A program made the translations under genes and the position numbers. The notes below the pieces were generated by a model. It saw only the letters and a program-made list of their open reading frames with translations, was not told the DNA's origin and did not search any database. Positions 44,695 to 55,381 of a stretch of 64,000 bases of DNA are shown here, in pieces; position 1 is the stretch's first letter; the number at the start of each line of letters is the position of its first letter. This DNA is from Catonia carolina (taxonomy: Eukaryota > Arthropoda > Insecta > Hemiptera > Achilidae): the NCBI GenBank assembly GCA_035578175.1, contig JAQMRL010000014.1, forward strand, positions 13,711,274-13,775,273. Reading direction: 5' to 3'.

Positions 44695-45000
44695 GCAGGC
44701 CGTGCAACAACCTTCAGCGTAATGACTAACCTAATCGTAGGTTATAAATTGAAAATTATACTAATCAATTCAAATAAAGTAAAAACAAACCTTTTTCAGC
44801 TTCCACCGAAAGAACAACTGCTTTTAAAACAACTGAAATAATATCTAGAACACTGACCGAAACACGTAATGACAGATTAATATTCTTAGAGGACAAAGCA
44901 AAGCGTCTTCTCTCTACTAAATGACAACAATCCAATCCTCAAAAACATAACCCTATTAAGTACACAACCCTATTAAAATAAAAAAGACGTAATAAATTAT

Positions 45001-45828
45001 AAAAAAAATACAGCTGACAGTTTTAGTGGATAGATGGATAGACAATATGTAGGTTTTAAATTAATATTCGTCAATTTCTGTAAACTTACAATGATGTAAA
45101 TAGTTATAAAAATAAAATAAAAACCTGGAGACAATATAGAGAACGCGAGAAAATAAAAGAACCAAGAAAAATTCTTTCTAAAAATTCCTTTCAGCATTTT
45201 ATCTGATTGTTTTACAAGACCATAAAATGTTTCTCTTTCTTTTTCAGTTTTCAGTTTATATTAATTAAATAATTATTAATGTAATGCAGTTTGCCTAATT
45301 AAAAAATTCTACGGCGTCAATATACACTTCAAGATCATTTTTATAGAAGATTAATTACCTGACGGAATTCGCATAAAACTTAAATTTACATTTTTAATTG
45401 TTCCAATAATCATTAAGTATACCTGTGAATTATTAATTATACTAAAATTTATTTCAATATTATTAGATACAGGGTGTCTCGAAATTATGACCGTACACAA
45501 GGGCGTCGATTAACCAAACGTCAGTCATCCGAACAACCATGGATGGAAACAATACCGTATATGCTCGAATATACCGCGCACTTTTTACGAACGAAATCGA
45601 TCCGATAAAATGGTGTGCGCGTTATTTCAAAAAAATAAAATAAATAAACGGCCTTTTAGCAGTAATGTACCGGGTGTACGGTAATGTGTATCACAACGAC
45701 GGTGTAATAAATTACTTCATTATGTAATTTTCAAGCGTAAAACAATTCCAAATATAACAGTGTTTGGAATATTTGTTAGAGCTAATGAAAAGCACTGGAA
45801 GGACAACTGTCTTGTTCTGGGCTACAAA
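45001..45828. other. AT-rich stretch with a pogo-like terminus
   Basis: At 45507-45542 the sequence gtcgattaaccaaacgtcag, followed by tcatccgaacaacc, resembles the ends of pogo/Tigger-type elements, and a diverged inverted version is at 52918-52955. A tacagggtgtctcgaaatta motif lies just upstream (45470). No gene recognised. Confidence 0.35.
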
Positions 45829-46005
45829 AAATAGTTCTGTCATGTGGTCAGCCAATTAAATGACTGAAATATTTAAGAACAGAAGAGGTAGACGTGTAAA
45901 AGAAACATGTCTCAGTTATTTCCTCTGAGAGTAATGAGTTTCATCATTATACAGCCAGTCCCTGTGGAAAATGAAGTGAAGGTGTCATTTACAGGGTGGA
46001 AAGTA

Positions 46006-46758
46006 TAAATACTGAAGTCACGAGATTGCCTTTTGCGTATATACGGGCTGTGAAGAAGGGAAGTGAATATTTGCAGTGCTGCCAACCTCAACAGTGAGAC
46101 ACTACTCGTACATTTCACTACCGTGCAGTTTCTAGATAAATTTTGTAAGCGGTGGTTTATTCCGAGAAAATGTTTTCTTCATGAACTTAATAAGAAATAA
46201 ATATGACCTGTAATATTTGCCTATAGCTTAATTATATCACTAGAAATGTTTGATTTACTGTAATTACGAATGAATCGCCTTCTTTACTACTGCTGTCATT
46301 TGCTGTTTTTTCATTATCAGTCTCTCTAGTATCTGCCTAACCGTTTTCTTTTTTTACCAGGTGTCAAGAAATCTGTTAAAGAATAGCTTCTTCACGTTCT
46401 TAATTTCCTTCCTTATTTTTCGAATGGTGCAAAGAGAAACATCACAGTAGTTAGCCACTTGCTCACGGCTTTTGTTGAGGCACGGATAGGCATTTTGTTT
46501 AGCTTCAACTTCATTACATTTTATTACATTGCATATAAAATTTCGTTCAACACTGTGATTAGTTCGACCACGTTTTCGAGAAACCGACGTTTCTGTAACA
46601 AACAATTAACCTAATAAAGGTTCCGCGATGTACTGTATACGCTCTGGGTATAGTATAAGTTGTTATGTTTGTCGTACTGAAATTAAAGCAGTCAGGCATG
46701 CGCACTGATGCTTTTCCCCCTTTACCCCTCGTTGCAAACAAGGACAAACTCGTGACTA
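46006..46758 (-). mobile_element. Non-autonomous TA element carrying an HTH fragment
   Basis: A 753-bp insertion in SINE-C with TA on both sides (46004-46005, 46759-46760). The inverted ends share TCACGAG(A/T)TTG: gaagtcacgagattgcc on the left and, complemented, tagtcacgagtttgtccttg on the right. The right end carries a block shared with 23669-23850 (gcaacgaggggtaaaggggg and the gcatgcgc motif). It encodes only the N-terminal part of a transposase (46605-46354). Confidence 0.75.
46354..46605 (-). CDS. Transposase-derived HTH protein fragment
   Basis: An 83-residue frame includes TSVSRKRGRTNHSVERNFIC, NVIKCNEVEAKQNAYPCLN and SREQVANYCDVSLCTIRKIR. The basic start, a conserved central helix, then a helix-turn-helix (REQVANYCDVSLCTIRKIRKE) resemble the DNA-binding N-terminus of Tc1/pogo-type transposases. 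The catalytic domain is absent and the frame closes at FFNRFLDTW. Either a plain deletion derivative or a short protein that could still bind the element ends; expression is unknown. The copy at 23853 shares only the first part. Confidence 0.5.
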   Translation of the reverse strand: MFVTETSVSRKRGRTNHSVERNFICNVIKCNEVEAKQNAYPCLNKSREQVANYCDVSLCTIRKIRKEIKNVKKLFFNRFLDTW

Positions 46759-47111
46759 TAGATGATTTTCACAGGACCTGGCATGATGATAAGCATACTT
46801 TTCGACTCGGTGAGTAAGGGTCGTTGTAAACCACCTCACTCCTCGTTTTACTTAGTAAACCCCCTAGATATTCAAAACAGCCTTTTGGCTGATGACCAAA
46901 ACAACACACAACAGCGTAAATGACAAACCAAAGTATAATTTTAGTAGTAATTAAACGCACAAGCTATTTTTTTACTTTCCCTTGCCTGTATGAATATATA
47001 GGCAGGAAAGTATTGTTTTCATGTCGATTTTCGAAATCGAGTTTTCACCGGATATGCACGTTTTCAAACCCCCTAAATCCAAAAAACATGTTTTTAGCGA
47101 TTAATCTGTGT

Positions 47112-47489
47112 GTTACCTGTTTACGTTACAACAAAACCTTACATACAGATTTGAAAACACACACTTGTACAAAATTCCATCGAATATCTATACAAACGCT
47201 TTCACAACAAGTCACACGAACACGAGATCCTCTGGTGCGTTCACTTTCCACCGTCCATTTACCTGATAATCCCTCTAGACGCCTTAAAAGACGCTGGAGT
47301 AGAGACCTGCTAATTTGATATACAAATTTCATTCTTGGGGAGGCACCTGCTAATTTGATATACAAATTTCATTCTTGGGGAGGCCCTACCGCTCTCATGC
47401 CTATCATATCATTTACATTATTATCATAATTCATCACGTTTGCTTGTTGTAAAATTTTATAGTTTTAAATAAAGAATTAAAGAGAAAAA
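47112..47489 (+). pseudogene. 5'-truncated Jockey-like LINE with 9-bp target duplication
   Basis: Contains the last part of ORF2 (SLSTVHLPDNPSRRLKRRWS then RDLLI and a stop near 47318), a 3' untranslated region with a 40-bp tandem duplication (47305-47344, 47345-47384), taaataaagaattaaagaga and a short A tail. Flanked by AATCTGTGT (47103-47111 and 47490-47498). The C-terminus RRLKRRWSRDLLI is close to the fragment at 37810-38076 (RRLKRKWSRDLLV), so both are probably from one subfamily distinct from the intact LINE. Confidence 0.88.
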
Positions 47490-47887
47490 AATCTGTGTAT
47501 GATTAGAATATCTCAAGAACGGAACATCGTACAAAACTGAAACTTGAAAATTAAGTTAGGTACCTACCAATAGAATATCCAAAACAAACATTTTTATCAA
47601 AATCGGTCAACCGGAAGTAGTAGTATATTTGTGTCATTTTTCACTTTTTTGCGATTTACTCAAAAACGGCTCCTACGATTTTTATTCAAATCGCCTCATT
47701 TACTATATATTTAATGCTCTACAATATAGGGTAGACACCATGTCTGCTGAAATTCTTGGGAAAGCTGTTTTTTCGTAAAAATTTGTTTTTTAAGATTACG
47801 TCTTTAATATGCATTTTAGCGCAAAAATGTAGTCTATGTAATAAAAGTTGAAGAAAATTTTAAATTCTACAACTTTTATTTAAAATA

Positions 47888-48835
47888 CCAGGTGAGCATA
47901 AAGTGTTGCCCTGATTATAAAAATTTATTGCAGAATAACTGTTTGATATAATAATTTAAATTTGATGCTGTTACATAGGTTAGTGTTAATAGTTTTTTTT
48001 AAGATTACTTACATTAGTAAACTTCAACGTGTGCCCCCTTGGTAGCTCGTAGAATGTCGAAGCGGTATTCCAGTTCCCGCCAGGTGTTTTGTAACGTGTG
48101 TTCTGTCACAGTAACCACAGCAGCTTGTATCCTAGCCTTCAGTTCGTCAACGTCAGCAACTGGTGTGGCGAAGACTCTATCCTTGATATAGCCCCAGAAA
48201 AAAAAGTCAAGGGGAGTAATGTCTGGAGAGCGGGGTGGCCAGGGTGTTGGACCATCCCTTCCAATCCACCGATCTGGAAATGTTTCATCACGGAAAACAC
48301 CATTAACGCTAACATTTACTTAGATGTTTTTCAACAGTTCATTGCACCACAGTTAGAAGAATATCAACCATGGATAATTTTCCAGCAAGATGGGGCACCG
48401 CCCCAATGGGCTTTGATAGTGCGTAATTTCCTGGATGAAACATTTCCGGATCGGTGGATTGGAAGGGATGGTCCAACACCCTGGCCACCCCGCTCTCCAG
48501 ACATTACTCCCCTTGACTTTTTTTTCTGGGGCTATATCAAGGATAGAGTCTTCGCCACACCAGTTGCTGACGTTGACGAACTGAAGGCTAGGATACAAGC
48601 TGCTGTGGGTACTGTGACAGAACACATGTTACAAAACACCTGGCGGGAACTGGAATACCGCTTCGACATTCTCCGAGCTACCAAGGGGCACACGTTGAAG
48701 TTTACTAATGTAAGTAATCTTTAAAAAAAACTATTAACACTAACCTATGTAACAGCATCAAATTTAAATTATTATGTCAAACGGTTATTCTGCAATAAAT
48801 TTTTATAATCAGGGCAAGACTTTATGCTCACCCGG
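47888..48835. mobile_element. Fold-back element built from a DD41D-type transposase
   Basis: A 948-bp element flanked by TA (47886-47887, 48836-48837) inside an H copy. The left arm 47888-48299 is the near-perfect inverse of the right arm 48433-48835; about 133 bp separate them. The right arm and centre read, on plus, the C-terminal half of a transposase; the left arm is the same sequence head to head. The ends read CC(A/G)GGTGAGCATAAAG. Arms look highly similar, suggesting a recent origin or gene conversion. Confidence 0.92.
48300..48724 (+). pseudogene. Tc1/mariner-type transposase C-terminal half
   Basis: Within the open frame 48098-48724 only the part from about 48300 is true coding sense: NANIYLDVFQQFIAPQLEEY, IIFQQDGAPPQWALIVRNFL with the second catalytic Asp, DRWIGRDGPTPWPPRSPDIT, then PLDFFFWGYIKDRVFATP with the third Asp, and DELKARIQAAVG to LRATKGHTLKF. 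From the Asp of QQDGAPP to the Asp of PLDFF I count 41 residues between them, a DD41D spacing rather than mariner's 34. The N-terminal HTH and first Asp are missing. The front of the frame (MFCHSNHSSLYP...) is antisense of the same gene. Confidence 0.88.
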
Positions 48836-49243
48836 TATATCTTTGTATAACACTTAGTTTAGCGATAATAAGTAATTTTTTGTTTTTATTTATGAAAATC
48901 TGTAAATAATTCGTTTTTTTTTTATTTCGGCCGTAGCATGCATTCACAACAAAAGTGTATATAATTAAATTAATAGGAAATTTAAAGATCTGCAACTCTT
49001 ATATTCAGAGTACTTTTTCTCTACAGAGCTAGATTACCGTGAAAGAGTGATTTTCCGTATTTTTAAGCCAAACTGAGGTTGATTATCATTTTTCATATTT
49101 CACTCATGATGAAAATTAGGTTATGGTTATTGAGGTTAGTTTTTTGTTTATTTATAATGTTTTATAGGTAATATTAGGTTATATTGTTCATTATCTGCAT
49201 TGGCAAGCGAAAGTTATGTGATTGTTTCAAACCAGATTTTTTG

Positions 49244-49688
49244 TGAATAAGTATAAGATTATAAACGAATAATTGTTAAAATAGTTTTTTAATACATATT
49301 ACTATATTTTAAAAATATCTATTCCTTTTTTTGGTCGCTGACACATATTTATTTATATATTTATTTTATTTATTGAAAAACATAACCTAATTTTAATCAT
49401 CATGGAATAATGCTAAATCGAAACCAACATTTGTTCATATTAAAAGTGTTCATCGTATTGGGTTCCATCACGGTACCTAGCTAAAGTTTCATGTTCCATC
49501 TTCAAATAAAAATACATTCTTGAGATTTTCGTACACACACAAAAAACGAAAATCGGTAATTTTTTTATCAGGGAACCTTAAATCGTGTATTTCCGTTGCA
49601 AAGACGATTTCACGCACAAAAACTTTTAGTATTTCATATAGGGCGGCGGAAGAAACTAAAATCTCTTGAAAAGCCGTTGTAATAATAG
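49244..49688. other. Unassigned stretch
   Basis: AT-rich, with the phrase aattgttaaaatagtttttt (49268) that also occurs near 6256, and tctattcctttttttggtc that recurs near 6313, so 49260-49345 is a second copy of an unnamed repeat at about 6250-6340. No coding signal. Confidence 0.45.
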
Positions 49689-49997
49689 CGACCCACCGCG
49701 TTGGTCTAGAGGTAAAGTCGTTTCCGTGAGTCAGCTGATTTACAGAGACGAAGGTTCCTGGTTCAAATCCTAGTAAAGGTAGTTACTTTTATACGGATTT
49801 GAATACTAGACAGTGGTTACCGGTATACTTTGATGGTTGGGATTCAATTAAACATACTCTCTTAGGAATTGTCGGCCTAGGTTTGTACAAGACTACACCT
49901 CATTTACACGTTATACACATCATCCTCATCTCATTGGGTCATGGGATTGCTTTTGTTCTGAATTGAACAGATTGCAACGTACACACATTAGAGATAA

Positions 49998-49999
<2 letters not shown>
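49689..49999 (+). mobile_element. SINE-B, full length
   Basis: tRNA-like head: box A region gttggtctagaggtaaagtc (49701-49720) and box B GGTTCAAATCC (49761-49771). Body agttacttttatacggattt to gactacacctcatttacacg, and the tail cacacattagagataaaa. The A-rich tail meets an H 3' end directly. The family is about 310-345 bp. The head is a tRNA relic inside a retroposon and not a tRNA gene. Confidence 0.88.
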
Positions 50000-51142
<1,143 letters not shown>

Positions 51143-51562
51143 ACAATAAATAATATCATAGATATATCATTCATGAATACCCGGTACCAATGTATATGAA
51201 AGATTTCTTAGTATTGATAATCATGAAAAATTCCTTTAGTGAAGGTAATGAATTAAATATATATTATTTATTTAAAAATAATTTATAAACAATTATACAT
51301 AAATTAAAATTTATAATAATTATAAAATTATAAATATTCTTCAATGTTTAATTATGGTTTACGTTGTATTAAAATCTGATCGGACATGAGTTTGATTTTA
51401 ATTCTTATAACAAACAATTAATTTAAAAAATAAACACAGAAATCTGACGATTTGAAAAGATCCCGACACTTGCTGAATTAATTTGTAATCTTAACTTATT
51501 TTTGATAAAAATAAAAAAAGTAAACCGACCTTTTCCTATTTTGGGTAGAATAAAATTAGTGC
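51143..51562. other. AT-rich stretch, nothing recognised
   Basis: Very AT-rich DNA between an H and a SINE-C copy; no feature supported. Confidence 0.35.
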
Positions 51563-51675
51563 TTTGTTGTTTTTGTTTAGGTCATCAGCCGAAAGGCTGG
51601 TTTGAACTTCTAGAAACTTTATTAAATAAAACGGGGTGAGTCAGTTTATCATACCTTCCTCACTGAGTGGAAATA
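51563..51675 (-). mobile_element. SINE-C 3' end, cut by mariner
   Basis: Tail side of SINE-C (tttaggtcatcagccgaaag, gctggtttgaacttctagaa, cctcactgagtggaaata), then mariner starts. The continuation gtacgcttatcagcatg is absent on the far side. Confidence 0.8.
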
Positions 51676-51677
51676 TA

Positions 51678-52248
51678 CGAGAGGTGTGGCTATTAAATAA
51701 CGAGACTGACGTTGTAAAAATTTTTATTTTTATTTTATACATAACCACTTATTGTCACCTTCAATATACACTCCTTCTTTATCCCTACAACGCTCCATGC
51801 GAATTTTCCATAGTTGGAAACAGTGCTGGAAGTCATCTTCTGTCAGCTCCTTCAGAACACGTGCCTCTTTCTCTTTTACAACTTCCACAGACTCAAATCT
51901 TGTTCCTTTTAATGCAGATTTCACCTAAGGGAACAGGTAGAAGTCACATGGTGCAAGATCTGGTGAATAAGGTGGATGTTTTAACACTGAGATGCTGTAC
52001 TTGGCTATGAACCTCTTGACGGATAACGCTGAATGAGCTGGCGCATTGTCTTGGGAGAACTTGTTGAGAACTCATGATATGTCCTTCCACATTTCAGGGC
52101 GTTTTCTCCTTACTGTTTGACGTAGTTTAGAAAGTACCTCAAGGTAGTAATATTGATTAATTGTTTAACCTTCAGAAACGCAGTGAAGGTACACAATCCG
52201 AGGATATTAAAAAGAAACAATCATCATTACTTTAAATTTTGACTTGCT
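51678..52248 (-). mobile_element. mariner 3' half, minus strand
   Basis: TIR CGAGAGGTGTGGCTATTAAA (with two extra bases) after TA, then the C-terminal and middle transposase coding region in inverted orientation up to about 52248, where it breaks off inside the SPRAKKARMSKSK-coding region and joins an H fragment. Decayed by frameshifts. Confidence 0.85.
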
Positions 52249-52256
52249 TTTGACTT

Positions 52257-52915
52257 GCGACAAAAATGTATATAATAAAATTTATAGAAAATTAAAAGAT
52301 CTACAACTATTATTAATAGCATTTTTCTCTACAGAGCCTAGTTTGGCGTGAAAGAGTGATTTTCTGTATTTTTAAGTCAAACTGAAGTTAGTTTTCATTT
52401 TGCAAAATGAAAACCAACTTTTTAATTAATTTTTTTTAATTAATTAAACTTTTTAATTAATTATCATGATTAAAATTAGGTTATGTTTATTGAGGTTATT
52501 TTTTTTTGTTTATTTTAAATATTTTATTAAAAATGTAAGGTTCATGGCCCATTTGGTCGCTCTAGAAGTAATGTTGTCGCCGCGAGTCAGCTGATTTTCG
52601 AAGACGAAAGTTCTTAGTTCGAATCCTTTTAAAGGTAGTTACTTTTATATGGATTTGAATACTAGACAGTGGTTACCAGTGTGCTTTGATGGTTGATGTT
52701 TTATTAAATCTCTCAGGAATGGTCGGCCTGAGTCTGTAATAAAACTACACCTCATTTACGTCATTCACATCACCCTCATTTTATTGGGTCATGGGGTTGC
52801 TTATTGTTATGAATTGAAAAAATTGCAACGAACACATTAGGCATTAAAATATTGTTCATTATTTCCCTTGGCAAGAGAAAGTCGTGTAACAGTTTCACCC
52901 CAATTTTTTTTCTAG
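52257..52915 (+). mobile_element. H element 3' half with a SINE-B inside
   Basis: Starts in the second core module (gcgacaaaaatgtatataat), with an extra AT-rich palindromic segment near 52405-52465, the ttaggttatgtttattgagg block, a SINE-B at 52545-52848, then attgttcattatttcccttg, ggcaagagaaagtcgtgtaa and caccccaattttttt. The 5' half is missing, joined to mariner. Confidence 0.85.
52545..52848 (+). mobile_element. SINE-B inside an H element
   Basis: Full-length SINE-B with a decayed head (tggcccatttggtcgctcta; box B AGTTCGAATCC near 52616-52626) and the tail aacacattaggcattaaaa. The target is the taatgttaggttatattg region of H. Confidence 0.85.
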
Positions 52916-53612
52916 TAATGATGATTCGGATAATTGACGGTTCGGTTGATCAACGTTCCCATATATATATATATATTCAACTGTTGAAGTTTTAAGGTCT
53001 TTATGTATCGTACGGTTTCGTGCATTTAGTAATTTTTTTGGACGTAATTAACAAAAAAAACCCTATTATGAGTATACCCTTAATATATTATATTAAGTGT
53101 TTCGAGGGTGGATAATTATGCAGATTTTTATTTCCAAGATTATATATATTTTCTATAACATATTATTTAGTTGGTTAAATATTATATAGCTTTAGGGATT
53201 TTTTTATTTATGATTTTTGTAATTTTAATTTTTTTCGAAGGGACACGGGTGTGTGAGTGAGAGAGATTGATAAATGGGTTTGTGTGTTGTTAGGGAGGGG
53301 GAGGTTATTAAATCGTGTCGTGTTTATCATATTGTTAGTTACGTTTACATCGATACATAATGGAATATTGTAAGAGGCAATATTGTATAATTAGGGTATC
53401 TAGTACTTTGTATTAAGAAAGCGAGCGAATCGATCCTGCCAGCCGGCTTGGCGCGCATCGCCTCTTTACAAATCTTAAATTGTACAGGGCGTTCAAAAAT
53501 TATTCATAATACGAGGGGTACTCAAAAAAATAAGTTTCCTTTGTCGAGGAAAAATTAAAAAATACTTAAAAGGTTTACGAAATAAATTTATTCATTTTTC
53601 TAAGAAGTTACA
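52916..53612. other. Unassigned stretch with solo transposon-like ends
   Basis: Holds a pogo-like end (52918-52955, inverted relative to 45507-45542), a TA run at 52961-52974, and a mariner-type end TACGAGGGGTACTCAAAAAA near 53511. No coding remnants are attached. Confidence 0.4.
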
Positions 53613-53615
53613 TAT

Positions 53616-55049
53616 TTTTACTTTCTCTTGTTGCCCATAACAGACAGGTGGAGTGTCAAATTATTTACACTCAATCTGTTAGTTGCTGGGCTAAAATAAA
53701 TAGTTCTGTTTCTTTTCACATGGTCAGCCAATTAAATGACTGAATCATTTAAGAACAGAAGAGGTAGAGGTGTAAAAGACACTAATCAGAGTTATCTCCT
53801 CTGAAAGTAATGAATTTCATTATACAGCCAGACCCTGTGGTGAATGAAGTGAAAGTGTCATTTGCAGAGTGGAAAATATGTGCTTTTCAGAGGGCCCGGC
53901 ATGCTGATAAGCGTACTTTTCCATTCAGTGAGGAAAGCATAGGTAAACCACCTCACTTCTCGTTTTACTTAGAAAAACCTCTGCAGGTTGAAACCAGCCT
54001 TTTGGCTGATGACCTAAACAACAACACTTTCTCTTCCCTATATGAGTAGGAAGGAAAGTATTGTTTTCATGTCGATTTTCCGAAATTGAGTTTTCACCGG
54101 ATCTACACGTTTTCAGACCCCTGAACCCAAAAAAAAATTGTTTTTAGCGGTTGGTCTGTGTGTGTGTGTGTGTGTGCGTGTGTGTGTGTGCGCGCGCGCG
54201 CGTGTGTGTGTGTGTGTGCGCGCGCACGTGTGTGTGTCTGTGTGTGTTTGTGTGAACAGAATATCTCAAGAACGGAACATCGTACGAGTTTCAAACTTGA
54301 AACTTAAGCTACATCCTACTACCGGACGCGACACGAACATTTTCAACAAAATCGGTCAACCGGAAGTAGTAGTTAATTCGTGTATTTTTTCACTTTTTTG
54401 CGATTTTCTCAAAAACGGCTCCTATGATATTTTTAAAAATCACCTTATTTACTACAATTTTCATAATTTATGAGATAGGGTAGGCGCAATGTCTGCTGAA
54501 ATTGTGGGGGAAGCTGTTCTTTCGTAGAAAAAATTGTTTTTTCAGATTGCGGCCCTAAAATGCATTTTAAAGGAAAAGTGTTTAAAATCAAAGTTGTAGA
54601 CAATTTAAATAGTACCAACAACTTTTCTTTCATACATGTGTTTGTATAACGTTTAGTTTAGAGGTAATTAGTGATTTTCTATTGTTTTTTTTTTTCATAA
54701 AATTCTGTATAAAATGAATTTTTTAAGATTTTGTCCTTAGTATGCATTTTACGACAAAAGTTTATATAATAGAACTTAGGAAATTAAAAGATCTGCAACT
54801 TTTAATTGTAGCATTTTTCTCTACAGAGCCTAGTTTATCGTGAAAGAGTGATTTTTCGTATTGTTAAGCCCAACTAAGGTTGATTTTCATTTTGCATCAT
54901 TCTCACATGATTAAAATTAGGTTATGTTTTTGGATGTTAGTTTTTTTGTTTATTTCTAATGTTTTATAACTAATGTTAGGTTAGGCCAATATTGTTAATT
55001 ATTTTCATTGGCAAGAGAAAGTCGTGCGAGTGTTTTACACCAGATTTTT
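53616..55049 (+). mobile_element. H element with a SINE-C in its 5' end
   Basis: The 5' block actttctctt is split by a SINE-C (53640-54025), with the 10-bp target duplication giving a second actttctctt at 54026. Then follow the conserved block, a TG/CG tract (54160-54254), the aacagaatatctcaagaacg block, both core modules and an intact 3' end ggcaagagaaagtcgtgcga, hairpin with one change, cagattttt. Confidence 0.92.
53640..54025 (+). mobile_element. SINE-C, full length with 10-bp target duplication
   Basis: A 386-bp unit running from ttgcccataacagacaggtg to gatgacctaaacaacaac, flanked by ACTTTCTCTT (53630-53639 and 54026-54035). It defines both ends of the family. An open frame of 79 codons (53810-54049) crosses it and runs out into H; it has no conservation in other copies and is taken as chance. 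Confidence 0.92.
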
Positions 55050-55381
55050 ATAACATAGAGTTCGCTTACATCCATCACTGTAAAATCAGCGAAAAGCTGC
55101 TCAGACGAATATCTTGGAGGTTTGTTGTTTATAACTTTGATAATTAATTTTTAAACTTTGACTAGTGGGTTTATGTATGCATAGTAATTCCCAGGTCAAC
55201 CGATGATTTCGTACGTAAGAACGGACTGAACTTGTGAATAGTACACTGTTTTTAATTTTTTCTTGTCTAGTACCGCTCGTAATTTTTAAAAAGTGTAAAT
55301 AGTCTAAAATCAGTAGCGTAGATAAAAGTTTTGCTTGGTGAATGTCGGTCTTGACGTAATGTATACCCCTACAATTACCTG

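Larger units (their letters stand above)
40511..44936 (-). mobile_element. Complete Jockey-like LINE with target duplication
   Basis: A 4.43-kb element transcribed on the minus strand: 5' untranslated region (44936-44695), ORF1 (44694-43336), ORF2 (43346-40650), 3' untranslated region with a perfect hairpin, and a short A tail (T-run 40511-40519 on plus). Exact 12-bp direct repeats CCTCAAAAACAT flank it (40499-40510 and 44937-44948). The interrupted H sequence is continuous across this site. Both frames are open and the duplication is perfect, so the insertion is recent and the element may still be active. Jockey-type elements usually start transcription from an internal promoter at their first bases; that is expected here but not shown. 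Confidence 0.93.
40408..45000 (-). mobile_element. H element remnant interrupted by the intact LINE
   Basis: The 3' end (minus strand) lies at 40408-40510 with an intact hairpin and ctttctcttgccaaag. The sequence resumes after the LINE at 44937 (tcctcaaaaacataaccc) and fades out near 44985. Only about 150 bp of H remains. Confidence 0.8.
45829..46915 (+). mobile_element. SINE-C copy split by a TA element
   Basis: SINE-C parts at 45829-46005 (tagttctgtcatgtggtcag ... gggtggaaagta) and 46761-46915 (gatgattttcacaggacctg ... gctgatgaccaaaacaacac) join exactly where the element 46006-46758 begins and ends. The plus strand is the SINE sense strand here. Confidence 0.85.
46966..49243 (+). mobile_element. 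H element with a LINE and a fold-back element inside
   Basis: The H sequence runs 46966-47111, 47490-47887 and 48836-49243. Removing the LINE fragment (47112-47489) and the fold-back element (47888-48835) restores a full H copy of about 950 bp with 5' block, core modules and a 3' end (ggcaagcgaaagttatgtga; hairpin decayed to gattgtttcaaacc). The microsatellite site is where the LINE landed, so only tctgtgtgt remains of it. Confidence 0.9.

Noticed and set aside
48353..48625. Minus-strand frame resembling the plus-strand one at 48098
   Set aside because: Both are readings of the two arms of the fold-back element; one arm is only the inverse copy of the other.
49700..49775. Possible tRNA gene
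   Set aside because: Box A/B motifs are the head of SINE-B, repeated with the same body at several sites; a full cloverleaf is not supported. The same applies to SINE-A heads at 6515, 27440 and 59560.
53810..54049. 79-residue frame with a plausible start
   Set aside because: Lies inside a SINE-C and continues into H sequence; not preserved in other copies.
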